From: Boletus sp. NGJ
Lineage: Eukaryota > Basidiomycota > Agaricomycetes > Boletales > Boletaceae
DNA: 64,000 bases
Direction: 5' to 3'
Assembly: GCA_019096195.1 (NCBI GenBank)
Contig: JAGTXK010000073.1
Span: 310,001-374,000 of the forward strand
In this document: positions 1 through 9,568 of the stretch, in pieces
How the letters are laid out: the number at the start of each line of letters is the position of its first letter
Position numbering within the stretch: the stretch's first letter is position 1
The notes under the pieces: generated by a model
Database searches by the model: none
What the model saw: the letters and a program-made list of their open reading frames with translations, nothing else
What the model was told of the DNA's origin: nothing
Translations under genes and position numbers: made by a program

Positions 1-153
1 GTCCTACGATAGTGTACCCAGGTTCGCATGATCACCCACAACGTCACGTAGCTACGATAAGGGGGTTTATCTCGCCTTCCTCCCGTGTAGCACCTTCCTG
101 TAGTAGGGAAGTTATCCTCCGGTTCCCTCTTTTGACTCTCCCACTTCTCGACG

Positions 154-2409
154 GTGTGTGGTCTTTCCCGCCATCTTCTCTTTAAAGCTGCCTTCGGACA
201 CTCCCCGCCCCTACAACGTTTTCCGCTGACGATACGTCTGGGCACACCCAGACTACTGCTTCGTCGTCCACACTACCCTCACAACTTACTCCACACACAC
301 TCACCGTCTCCACACCATCACTCGCCGGGTTACGCTGAGATGACCACCATTCCCAACCCGTACTCTTGCCCCGCCTCCGCGGCCCCCGCACTGGGCAGCT
401 TCAGGGACCTGGCCAACCGGGCGGCCACCCAGGGCCTTCCAACCCTCCAGCTCGTCCAACTGGCCCCACAACTCCCCACCACGACGCACCTACAGCAGGA
501 GGCTGCCCAATACAACCTCCACCAATCAGTACTCCGGTACAACATCTGGTGCCAGGCGTTCGCGGCAGATCCAGAAGCGGCTGGACCGCCACCCCCAATC
601 AAGGTCCCCCATGTGGATCCTCCCACTCCAATAGACCCCATGCTAACCTCCCCAAGGCAAGCCATCCGGGTCAATATACCATCGCCCACGAGAACACCCC
701 GGGTCCTGCCCCACTACCCACCGCAGGCCCCTCCTCCCTCTCGCCCGCTGCCGTCCCCGCCGTCGCTCCCCTCCCACTCGAATTCACCTGGGCTCCCGAG
801 GCCCACAGTGCGTGGTTTTCCCCCTACATCTCCGAGACTAGGGAAGAGCCTCGCCGCTAAGCCTGAGCATTACGATGGGAATAAAGAAAAATTCGTGCAA
901 TGGTGGCGCACGGTGACCTTGTATCTCAATGGCTTCGACGCCCTACCCCTGAGACGCCCTTGGGACCACACTATCGAGCTCCTCCTGGGAAACCACAAAG
1001 TGGACTGTAAGGTCTACCCTCTCAACCCCGGTGAACAAAAAGAACTCAACACCTTCCTCGAAGAAAATCTCAAGTCCGGAAGAATACGACCTTCCAAATC
1101 CCCCTTTGCTTTGGCGTTCTTCTTCATCAAAAAGAAAGATGGACGCCTCCACCCCATACAAGATTACCGCAAGCTAAACGCGGTAACAAAAAGGAACCGC
1201 TACCCACTCCCCCTCATCAATGAACTGGTTGACAAGCTCAAGTCAGCCAAGTACTACACTAAATTCGACATGAGATGGGGATACAACAACATACGGATGG
1301 CCAATGGGGATGAATGGAAGGCAGCCTTCCGAACCAACCACAGTCTATTCAAGCCGCTCATGATGTTCTTCGGACTCACCAATTCCCCAGCGACGTTCCA
1401 AACCATGATGAACGCGTTGTTTAAGAATCTGGTAGACCAAGGCATAGTGGTCGTCTACATAGACAATATCATGATATTCACGAAGACACTCGAAGAGCAC
1501 CGAAAAGTAGTACGAGAAGTGCTACAAATCCTGAGAGACGCCCACCTCTACCTGCGTCACGACAAGTGCGACTTCGAGGTCCAAGAAACCGAATTCCTCA
1601 GACTCATCGTCGCGCAAGACAAGGTAAAGATGGACAGCAAAAAGGTGGAAGCCATCAAAAGCTGGCCAGTTCCCACTTCGAAGAAGACACTAAGAGGTTT
1701 CCTCAGATTCCTCAACTTCTACCGACGATTTGTAAAGAATTTCACCATGATCGCGCGCCCCCTAAACGCGCTCACGTCGGTAAAGAAAGACTTCGAGTGG
1801 ACGACGGCCTGTCAAGAAGCCTTCCAGACCCTCAAAAACACCATCTCCTCCGCCCCTGCGCTGGCCATGCCAACCGACAATGACCCCTACCACATCGAAA
1901 CCAATGGTTCTGGCATTGGCATTGGTGCGATCCTCTCCCAACGACACAATGGTGTATGGCACCCCGTCGCCTTTATTTCCCATTCCCTCAACAACGCTGA
2001 GCGAAACTATCACGCAGCCGACCTGGAAATGCTCGCCATCATGTTCACACTCAACGAATGGCGCCAGTACCTCCTCGAGGCTGCACACTCAATTGAGATC
2101 TGGACGGATCACAAGAACCTCGAATTCTTCCACAAACCCCAGGATCTCACATGCCGCCAGGCCCATTGGCAACAGGTGCTACAGGAATACCACGTAGTCA
2201 TCAACCACCGACCCGGCAAAACGAACCCAGCCAACCCTCTGTCCCGGAGACCAGACTTTGAAAAGGGGGTGACATCCGATAACGCCACACAGACACTACT
2301 CCCTGACACCCTTTTTTCACCCCCCCCCCTCACCAACCTCCACTATGGTCTCCCTCAAAGCCGTTACACCTGCGAGCATGCTCACAAGAATCACCAAAAT
2401 GCAGTATAA
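154..2409 (+). pseudogene. Gag-like stretch, reverse transcriptase and RNase H of the Ty3/Gypsy element
   Basis: The first ~230 codons are proline-rich and weakly Gag-like. From about base 1000 the reading frame matches Ty3/Gypsy reverse transcriptase, for example FIKKKDGRLHPIQDYRKLN near 1125. It is followed from about 1870 by an RNase H domain of the Gypsy type ending in a tether that contains HRPGKTNPANPLSRR. The Gypsy family uses this polyprotein to copy its RNA into DNA. This is a relic of a broken element. The first ATG is arbitrary. Confidence 0.85.
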
Positions 2410-3361
2410 ACTTGAGCAGTTCGCTAAAGATGGCTTAAAGAAAGAGGGTTCACACTGGACTTGCAAGGAAGGACTCGTCCATTGGAAGTTACTCATGTAT
2501 GTGCCAAATGACGCAAAGCTCCGAGAAGACATCCTAATCACAAACCATGATCACCCGATCGCCAGCCACCCTGGTATCCGACGAACGTGTGACTTAATCA
2601 TGAGCAAATATTACTGGCCGTCCCTATGTAGAGATATAGAATCATACATAAAAGGTTGTGATGTCTGCCAAAAGGTTAAAGCCAAAACCTCGGCAATCAA
2701 CACTCCACTCCACCCGAATGAGATCCCATCATCCCCGTGGGAGATCATCTCCGTAGATCTAATCGGCCCCCTTCCCCAATCCAACGGCAAGAATGCCATC
2801 CTAGTCGTCGTTGATCAATTCTCCAAGATGATTCACCTAACGCCCGTAATGGACACCATTACATCACAAGGAGTCGCAACAATCTTCCGCGACCAAATAT
2901 TCAAACTCCATGGCATCCCGTGAAAGGTGATCTTGGACAGGGGAACCCAATTTGTTTCATCTTTTATGTGTGATCTCTATTCCCTTCTCGGTATCGAAGC
3001 CAACCTGTCCACAGCCTATCACCCCCAAACTGATGGCCAGACGGAGCGCATCAACTGAGAGGTAGAAAAATACTTGCGCATATATGTGAACCATCGCCAA
3101 ACCAACTGGGCAGAATGGCTACCACTAGCTGAGTTCACCCATAACTCCCAGACCACCAGTGCCACTGGTGTCTCACCCTTCCTACTCAACTACGGGCAAC
3201 AACCACTCCTCCCCCACAAGCAAGTAGAAGTATGAAACGAATCCGCCGCAGCCTTCGCCGAAACAATGAAAGTACACCACAACTCAGCAAAGGACGCACT
3301 GGAAAGAGCGGCACAGGCGATGAAAACCCCACACGACAAACGTGCCTCGCCCGCCGTTGAG
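2410..3361 (+). pseudogene. Integrase zinc-binding region and catalytic core of the Ty3/Gypsy element
   Basis: An H-H-C-C zinc-binding region (around 2550-2680, including GCDVCQKVKAKT) leads into a retroviral-type integrase core that includes SPWEIISVDLIGPLP near 2730 and the family-typical stretch STAYHPQTDGQTERIN near 3010. Integrase joins the element DNA to the host chromosome. The core is interrupted on its right by the DNA transposon at 3364-4972 and resumes beyond it. Relic only. Confidence 0.85.
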
Positions 3362-3363
3362 TA

Positions 3364-3579
3364 CAGTGGCTCAAAAAACTGTCCGCATGTTTGGTCATTT
3401 TTCACTAAACATGTTATTTCCAAATAATCCCTAATCCTTACCCTACCATATAGGTGTATGAAATACAGCACTGACCCTTGGCGTTCTATCCATCAAGGTT
3501 TTAAGACATATGAATAAGAATTGATGAACTGGCAGCCATTTCAAAACAATGACTCATTCGGACAGTTTTTTGACTCTAA
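3364..3579 (+). repeat. Left terminal inverted repeat of the Tc1-like element
   Basis: This repeat matches the reverse complement of 4757-4972 over about 216 bp with about nine mismatches, mostly T here against C in the partner. Its outer end carries TCAAAAAACTGTCCG (3371-3385) and its inner end carries the same 15 bp inverted (3559-3573). The repeat is therefore itself bounded by an inverted motif pair. Confidence 0.95.
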
Positions 3580-3725
3580 GTTTTGATTACATATATTGGA
3601 CCCTAGCATGCTGTAATATGATTACATACATTTGGTAAGGCTTCTATTATGTCACCATTATGTAACTGAGTGTTAGACAACATATATAAACTCCATCATT
3701 CCATGTTTATTTTTCCACCATCACC

Positions 3726-4742
3726 ATAAAATCCATTTCCATCTCTCAAAGAAACAATATCATCTCTCTCTCCTCTCATGGGCTTTCCTCTAGGAAAATC
3801 TCTGCCCAAACTGGCCTAGGGAAGTCTACAGTATGCCAAGTGCTTTAGGAACTCCAGCCAGAGAAGACTAGGCTTCTTGATAGCTGTCCTTCCAAGCTCA
3901 CCTCTACCAACAAAAGAGCTATTGTCCAGCAAATTATTACTAGCAAGGCCAGGAATGCTGTTCATGCTGCCCAATACATCAATACCATTATTGATACCCC
4001 TTTCTATCCTCAGACTGTTAGAAATACTCTCAAGGAAGCCTCCTTAAAGGCTGTGGTAAAGAAGAAAAAGCCACTGCTTCCTAGTGGTCACAAGAAAAGA
4101 AGATTAGCCCTTGCTCTCAAGTACCAGCATTGGACTGTGGAGGACTAGAAGAGAGTTATATGGTCAGATGAGACCAAGATCAATAGGATTGGGTCAGATG
4201 GGCAAGAGTATGTGTGGAAAAAGAGAGAAGAGGGGCTAATTGCTAGAAAGGTCCAAGGCATAGTCAAGTTTGGAGGAGGTTTACTGATAGTATGGGGCTG
4301 CATAGGGTGGAATGGAGTGGGGATTTTGAGTGAGGTGGAGGGGAGAATGGATGCTGAACAGTATGTGGCCATATTGGAGCAGGGGTTGCTACAAAGCATG
4401 GAGGAATCTGGAATTCCAGAAGATGACATTATCTTTCAACAAGATAATGATTCCAAGCATACCTCTAAAAGAGCCCAAAGATGGTTTGAAGAGCAAGGAA
4501 TCAAGCTTCTGAACTGGCCTGCACAATCTCCAGACCTTAATTCCATTGAACATACTTGGAATCACCTCAAGATATGCCTCTCAGGTTATGAAAATGCTCC
4601 TACAGATATTCATCAATTGTGGGAAAGAGTAGTGGAGCAGTGGGGAAAGATTGATGAGGAACAGTGTCAGAAATGGATAGAAAGTATGCCTAGAAGGATT
4701 GAAGCAGTTATCAAGGCCAAAGGAGCTCATACCAAGTACTAG
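3726..4742 (+). pseudogene. Tc1-type DD34E transposase, interrupted
   Basis: One frame (codons starting at multiples of three) runs from about 3726 to the stop at 4740-4742, 339 codons, the usual length of a Tc1 transposase. The N-terminal part has helix-turn-helix sequence (GLSSRKISAQTGLGKSTVCQ near 3780-3840). The catalytic part has WSDETKI, QQDNDSKHTS and SPDLNSIEHTW, giving D, D and E with 34 residues between the last two. The frame contains TAG at 3846-3848 and at 4146-4148, and the likely start position reads ATA at 3726. These are consistent with G-to-A or C-to-T changes of ATG, CAG and TGG codons, so the gene is a decayed copy. Confidence 0.9.
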
Positions 4743-4756
4743 ATACCTAGATAAAT

Positions 4757-4972
4757 TTAGAGTCAAAAAACTGTCCGAATGAGTCATTGTTTTGAAATGG
4801 CTGCCAGTTCATCAATTCTTATTCATATGTCTTGAAACCTTGATGGATAGAAAGCCAAGGGTCAGTGCTTTATTTCATACACCTATATGTTAGGGTAAGG
4901 GTTAGGGGTTATTGGGGAATAACGTGTTTAGTGAAAAATGACCAAACATGCGGACAGTTTTTTGAGCCACTG
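4757..4972 (-). repeat. Right terminal inverted repeat of the Tc1-like element
   Basis: Reverse-complement partner of 3364-3579. It carries the same 15-bp motif TCAAAAAACTGTCCG at its inner edge (4763-4777) and inverted at its outer edge (4951-4965). Such motifs are natural candidates for transposase binding sites. Confidence 0.95.
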
Positions 4973-4974
4973 TA

Positions 4975-5599
4975 TATTACCGGCCAACAAGTCCTACTAG
5001 AAGGAACTCACATCCGGACTGACTGGCCAACAAAGAAGTTCAACAACAAGCAACATGGACCATTCCAGGTGAAGCGAAAAGTAGGTGAAGCCTCCTATGA
5101 GCTCAACCTCCCGAAGACGTGGAAGGGAATCCACCCCGTCTTTCACGAATCGCTCCTCACACCCTACCGCCCTGGCACCTCCCCCTCTCAGACAAAACCA
5201 AAACCACCACCCCCAGTTATCGTCCAACAGCAAGAAGAGTACGAGGTCGAACACGTCGCAGACTCGCGTAAACGACGTGGTAAAACAGAGTACCTAGTAC
5301 AGTGGAAGGGATACCCCCAAGAAGAACGCACATGGGAGCCAAAAAAGAACGTCTCAAATGCCCCACGGGCAATCAAGAAGTTCCACAGCGAAAACCCCAC
5401 CGCCATTCACACCCTCACGAACGGCGAATGCGACTGCCCAACATGCGCCTTCCCTGGCATACCCCTATTCGACAACCCTTCCTTCTGCTCGTATGCTGCA
5501 TCACTCAATAACCTCCCCGACCACCTCTTCGAGATTCCTGACCCCCTCAACAACCCTAAGCTCACCGGTATCATCATCGACCGGGAGTTTGATGCCTAA
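4975..5599 (+). pseudogene. Integrase C-terminal part and chromodomain of the Ty3/Gypsy element
   Basis: To the right of the inserted transposon the Gypsy coding remnant continues with an integrase tail (GPFQVKRKVGEASYELNLP). It is followed by a chromodomain around 5230-5400 with the aromatic-cage type sequence YLVQWKGYPQEERTWEP. In chromoviruses the chromodomain is thought to steer integration to marked chromatin. The polypurine tract and 3' LTR follow directly. Confidence 0.88.
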
Positions 5600-5610
5600 A
5601 AAGGGGGTAA

Positions 5611-6000
5611 TGAAACGATTTCTTTTTATTCATCATAGTTAGCTAACACTTAACGAACCCACGAATGATTACATAGTTATCTCATGCCTAGGCCTTACGC
5701 CTAGACCATACATCATACATTAGTCAGATTACGTCACAACCCAATACCCTTAGAACAGTCTAGACCCCACTACGTCACCATACGTCATATGGAACATTCT
5801 AGTAGTTTCCGCGACCAGCCCTAAGCCAGTCTGTGCGCATCTCCCTATGTATATAAAGTAGCGTACCAACACCTGTATTCTCTAGTCTTGGAATTCCTTT
5901 TCTCTCCTGTGGATAGCGCCCTTTGCGCCCCTAAGGATATTAAGGTCTTTCTCTTTCAAGCAGCCTATCCCCCACAACCTTGTCCCTCACACTTCCCGCA
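5611..6000 (+). repeat. Probable 3' LTR of the Ty3/Gypsy element
   Basis: The LTR is inferred to start at TGAAACG just after the polypurine tract AAAAAGGGGG (5598-5607) and to end in CGCA at 6000, giving about 390 bp with TG...CA ends. It carries a TATA box (TATATAAA, about 5853-5860) that would drive element transcription. The right border is set partly by a different relic beginning at 6003. The partner LTR is outside the window, so the borders and target-site duplication cannot be confirmed. Confidence 0.5.
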
Positions 6001-6002
6001 GT

Positions 6003-6353
6003 CATGTCAAGTTCTATGCCCGTTATTGGTTCAGTGGGATGCTCTTCAATTGCCATTCCATTCATACTGGCAATAGTCTGGTAATGTTCTACCCATCAGA
6101 CAGCGGTACTTTGATTCCTGGCTGTATCAAATAAATCTTCCAAGACAACTGTCAAATCCGATTTACTATTCAGCGTCAGCTCCCTGCTGATCCAGACACT
6201 GTTGATCCTTTTCAACACTTTCCTTACTTCCCGGCGCATTTGTACTCTAAAGATCTGGACTCCAATCTCAAGATAATTCATCCAGCAGCAGTGGTATCAC
6301 ACTTTGCTTGATGGCACTTTTCCACTGACTATGTAGTTGTTTTGACATTGATG
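6003..6353 (+). pseudogene. Relic of a large DNA-transposon protein (Plavaka/KDZ-like tail)
   Basis: One frame starting at 6003 reads a protein-like sequence with two internal stops, including HVKFYARYWFSGMLF, HTGNSLVMFYPSDSG and DPFQHFPYFPAHLYS. From memory it resembles the C-terminal region of proteins encoded by large DNA transposons common in Agaricomycetes (Plavaka or KDZ class). I cannot name the class firmly. The frame decays after about 6353. It lies exactly beyond the probable LTR end, suggesting that the Gypsy element inserted into an older relic. Confidence 0.45.
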
Positions 6354-7158
6354 AAGATATGTTGTCCATCACACTCACATCAATCTACTAATTCCTGCTA
6401 ACTCAGGACTAATCACAGAACTAGCTACCGAGTTGTATCCATGTACTACAATTACAATAAATTTGCCTCCTTTGCTGACAGAAATATAGTGACTTTTGCT
6501 GCTCCCACGTCTGAAGGGATTGTTGGGCCATCCGACATTGCACCTTTGGCGGCATACATGACTCCCCTACATGACTCCCCCACCCCCAATATGCCTTCAC
6601 CATTGTATTCAACATTCAGGGGTCATTGAGGAGCTATCAACCCCATCTGACATTGCTTGTTGCTCTGGGGGATGATGGTGCTCTGGGCACTCCACTGCCT
6701 GCTTAGTGGACAGCCAGTGCCTGTCATCTGCCCATATGGTGCCCACCATGTCGCCCAATAACTTTTCGACCTTTTAAAATATAAAGTTTTATAAATTACT
6801 TATAAGCTGACCAAAATTATATATTCTATAGTTCATGAAACTCTTCTATCTTAGATAATGTTAAGTGAATCTCAAAATATAATATTTTGTGGCACAGGAC
6901 ATGCTTTCAGATAAGATAAGCTTGTCATGAAAATTATGGCATCCATAGATGTTATTATTTTCTATTTCCTTATGTGATACTGAGAAGTTTCATGATAATT
7001 TAAAATTCCTTGCAGTATTATGTGATCCCTCAGAATATAAGATTACCTACACCTCCAAAATAGTTACCCAAAATATTTAATAATCTAATTACATTTTGCA
7101 ATGTATTCTCAGGCACTTTTAATGTTGAAAGTCCCGGTGTGTTAATGTAGTAGCGCAT
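6354..7158. other. Non-coding stretch, partly AT-rich
   Basis: No convincing gene. 6354-6770 may hold further decayed transposon sequence with short open frames. 6770-7120 is clearly more AT-rich than the rest of the window, with no repeats or RNA gene that I can identify. It probably marks the edge between the element-rich block and the gene-dense region. The 3' end of the minus-strand transporter begins at 7159. Confidence 0.5.
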
Positions 7159-9259
7159 CTAAGCAGACATCTTCGACGATGGCCGTGGGGGGACAAATTT
7201 GGATCTGGATCGGATTGCCGGCCCGTATTTTGACAAAATAAATGGTGCGGGAGTCAACACAAGCGCGACAAAGCCAACGAGAGAGGACGCCCATTCTGGT
7301 CCGAGTTTTGTGTACATCTGAGATGAGAACAACTTGTATTGTAGTGAGCACAGCAGAACCTGGACCTAGCACCACACTTACCGGAAAACCGGTGCCAAAA
7401 GCGCTACGGACAACAACAGTCGCCGCGAGCGCTGACGCGGACACAAAGAGGTACACATCAATGATGTAGTTTATCAATGCCAACTGCGTAGTGACGTCAA
7501 AGGGCGACAAGGGACATGGATAACTGAAACCTACAAAGATCCAACATATACTAAAGCCCAGGACCAACGCGGAAGCCAACGGAAGCCAAATAGATATGCT
7601 TGGGGACGACGTCCACCTGCCTCCAACATGCCTTGAATATTCACCAGATAGTCATTAGGCGAACGACTCACGCAAACCAAAAGAAAGATGCGGTGAGCAA
7701 TGGCGATGCAATCATCGCCACGCGTAATCTGTACTCTGGTGGTACAGGCTCTGGAGCGAATTCCTCCACCTTCCGGGCATAGTCTGTGTTTACAAACAAC
7801 AGGTACTAGGAAACTTCGTCAGCCCCTGCACAAGGAGCGAAATACATGCATACCACGACAACCGCGAGGAATCCACCAATCGGCAGTGGCAGGTACACAA
7901 GGCCAGCTGGCCCGGGCTTAAGACCGTGTCCTTCCGTGTATACTATGGGATACGCTTCGAACAACATATAAATACAGCCATAGACGAACTAGACAAAGGT
8001 GTCAATGATGAAACAAACACAGTAAAAGTTATGTTACGCACACTCATGTATATCGTGAGCACAAATAGTATCGGTTCCTGAAAGAGAATCTTGAAGGGGC
8101 GTGCGAGAATGGCTTCTATGCGATCTGCAAATTTCATGGAATTTGTTTCCATTGCAGCATAGTATCGTTCGTCCCCTGTATTCTTGCGTCTTTCCCGCGC
8201 CATCTTTACAAGCAGGATAGGCCTGAGATAAATATCAATTAACGAGACCCTGCATCCCAAAGCAAAATTCCCCTACTCGAAAGTTTCCGGTACGGTTAGG
8301 ATGATTTGTAACCAGCAAACACCTGCCTGAAAACGCATTGAAAACCTTATGGGAGACACTCGGAGTTGACTCACGAAAATAGCGAGAATCCAGAATACCC
8401 AACGCCACGAAACACCTGCTTGGTAGAGGTAGCCTCCGACAATAGGTCCGATACTCGGGCCAGCGAATGGAGCAACAGTGAAAACAGCTAATGCTGCTCC
8501 TCGCTCCTTTGGGCCCCAAATGTCTGATATCAGCGCGCTGAGTGTATGGTGAGGTAAGAACATGGAATAAAGGGAGAAGCGTTACATACCCAGAGTTGGC
8601 TAGCGGTGCAGCTGCGAAAGTCCCGCCAAGAAAGCGGAAAACAAGTATGGACGCGGTGTTCTTGGAGAGGGCGGAACCTATCTGGAAACACTGTAGATGA
8701 TGTAATGGTTAAAGCGGAAGATAAGCAACAATGAGTACATGACAAACCATAAACCCAAAGAACGACAAGATAAAGATTGGCCGCCGCCCGTATTGCTCGG
8801 AAAGCGGTCCCCACAGAAGAGGGCCGACACAGTATCCGCAAACGAAAAGGGAGATGGTGAGAGTACCAACTTCGGCTGAAAATCCGAACTCCTGGAGCAG
8901 CACTCCTATGATCGGTGACGGCGCACTACTCGAAAATGTACTGTGACGAATATTCAGCGGCAGAAATATGCACAATCAGCGGAAACTGACGCGCTGAGGA
9001 CAAGAAGCCCCCCTGTCATAGTGAGATACCATCTTTTGAGGGGTGACCAGTTCTAAGGAGGGTGGGTAAGACTGAACGAGGTTGAGGAACGGGATGGACG
9101 CACCTTTGGATTCTCCGGGTCGCCAGGAGAAAAACGAACAAGGAAGGGGTCAGAGGATGGTTCATCGTCGAGGACAACGGGGATGTCAACCTCCTGGTCG
9201 AATGTATGGACGGCGGTAGCGGTTGAGTAAATGGATTGTGAATCTGCTGGCACTGGCAT
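7159..9259 (-). CDS. MFS transporter, DHA1 (drug/polyamine:H+ antiporter) type
   Basis: The start is the ATG at 9257-9259 (protein MPVPADSQS...) and the stop is at 7159-7161. The frame is continuous through 11 exons. The family-typical cytosolic lead SPGDPENPKNWSPLKRWYL precedes the first membrane helix. Motif A appears as GPLSEQYGRRP, and the central loop PETFEPILLVKMARERRKNTG and the last helices FVALVLTPAPFILSKYG are present. Such proteins export drugs or polyamines with a proton at the plasma membrane or vacuole. The substrate cannot be told from sequence. Donor sites vary (gtgcgt, gtcagt, gtttgt, gtaggg), so two or three exon borders are less sure. The gene looks intact despite its position next to transposon debris. 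It is divergent from the WRAP73 gene. Confidence 0.85.
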
Positions 9260-9568
9260 AGCTGGGGACGGGCAGATAGGTCATGGTGGATCGCGCAACT
9301 TATAGAGTCCCGAGGCGGTTGGATCGCAGTGCTGACAAGAGTCGGGTGACATGTACTTGACCTGAGGTCAATTGCCGTACAAACACTTGTCAGACATGGC
9401 ATAACAGCGTTTGCGTGGTGCGTGGAGCACTGATTAGACAATACGAACGTGATAGAGAAAGAAGAAGGTGTGAATGGTGTCGGTCATGATACTGTGCTAA
9501 CTTAAAGTAAGCTTCGTAAGCTTAAGCGCTTACACATCAGCACACTCTTCAAGCTTCAAGTTTGATCC
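9260..9568. promoter_or_regulatory. Divergent intergenic region between the MFS transporter and WRAP73
   Basis: This 309-bp region must hold the promoters of two head-to-head genes. Near the WRAP73 start (9507-9534) it has two direct copies of GTAAGCTT followed by the near-inverted GCGCTTAC, which could bind a regulator or be chance. No clear TATA box was seen on either side. Confidence 0.4.

Larger units (their letters stand above)
3364..4972 (+). mobile_element. Tc1/mariner-like DNA transposon (DD34E) nested in the Gypsy element
   Basis: A 1,609-bp element begins CAGTGGCTC, ends GAGCCACTG and is flanked on both sides by TA (3362-3363 and 4973-4974), the duplicated target typical of the Tc1/mariner superfamily. 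Terminal inverted repeats of about 216 bp enclose one transposase gene on the plus strand. The element splits the Gypsy integrase, so it arrived later. The two TIRs differ at about nine positions (roughly 96% identity), so it is not brand new. The transposase is interrupted, so this copy cannot move on its own, although its ends might still be recognised by an active relative. Confidence 0.95.
1..6000 (+). mobile_element. Ty3/Gypsy chromovirus LTR retrotransposon, broken, left end outside window
   Basis: Parts seen in order on the plus strand are a Gag-like stretch, reverse transcriptase with RNase H, integrase (HHCC zinc-binding region and catalytic core), a chromodomain, a polypurine tract (5598-5607) and a probable 3' LTR. 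This order and the chromodomain place it in the chromovirus branch of Ty3/Gypsy (Metaviridae). No 5' LTR is recognisable, so it should lie left of base 1. The copy is a fossil: besides a 1.6-kb DNA transposon inside it, several inactivating changes are present and not every part of a full element can be recognised. It is older than the inserted transposon. The exact age cannot be estimated without the second LTR. Confidence 0.9.

Noticed and set aside
1-150. Remains of a 5' LTR at the left edge
   Set aside because: No match by eye to the probable 3' LTR, so the partner is assumed to lie outside the window.
366-860. Second Pro-rich frame overlapping the Gag-like stretch
   Set aside because: A composition shadow of the retroelement frame.
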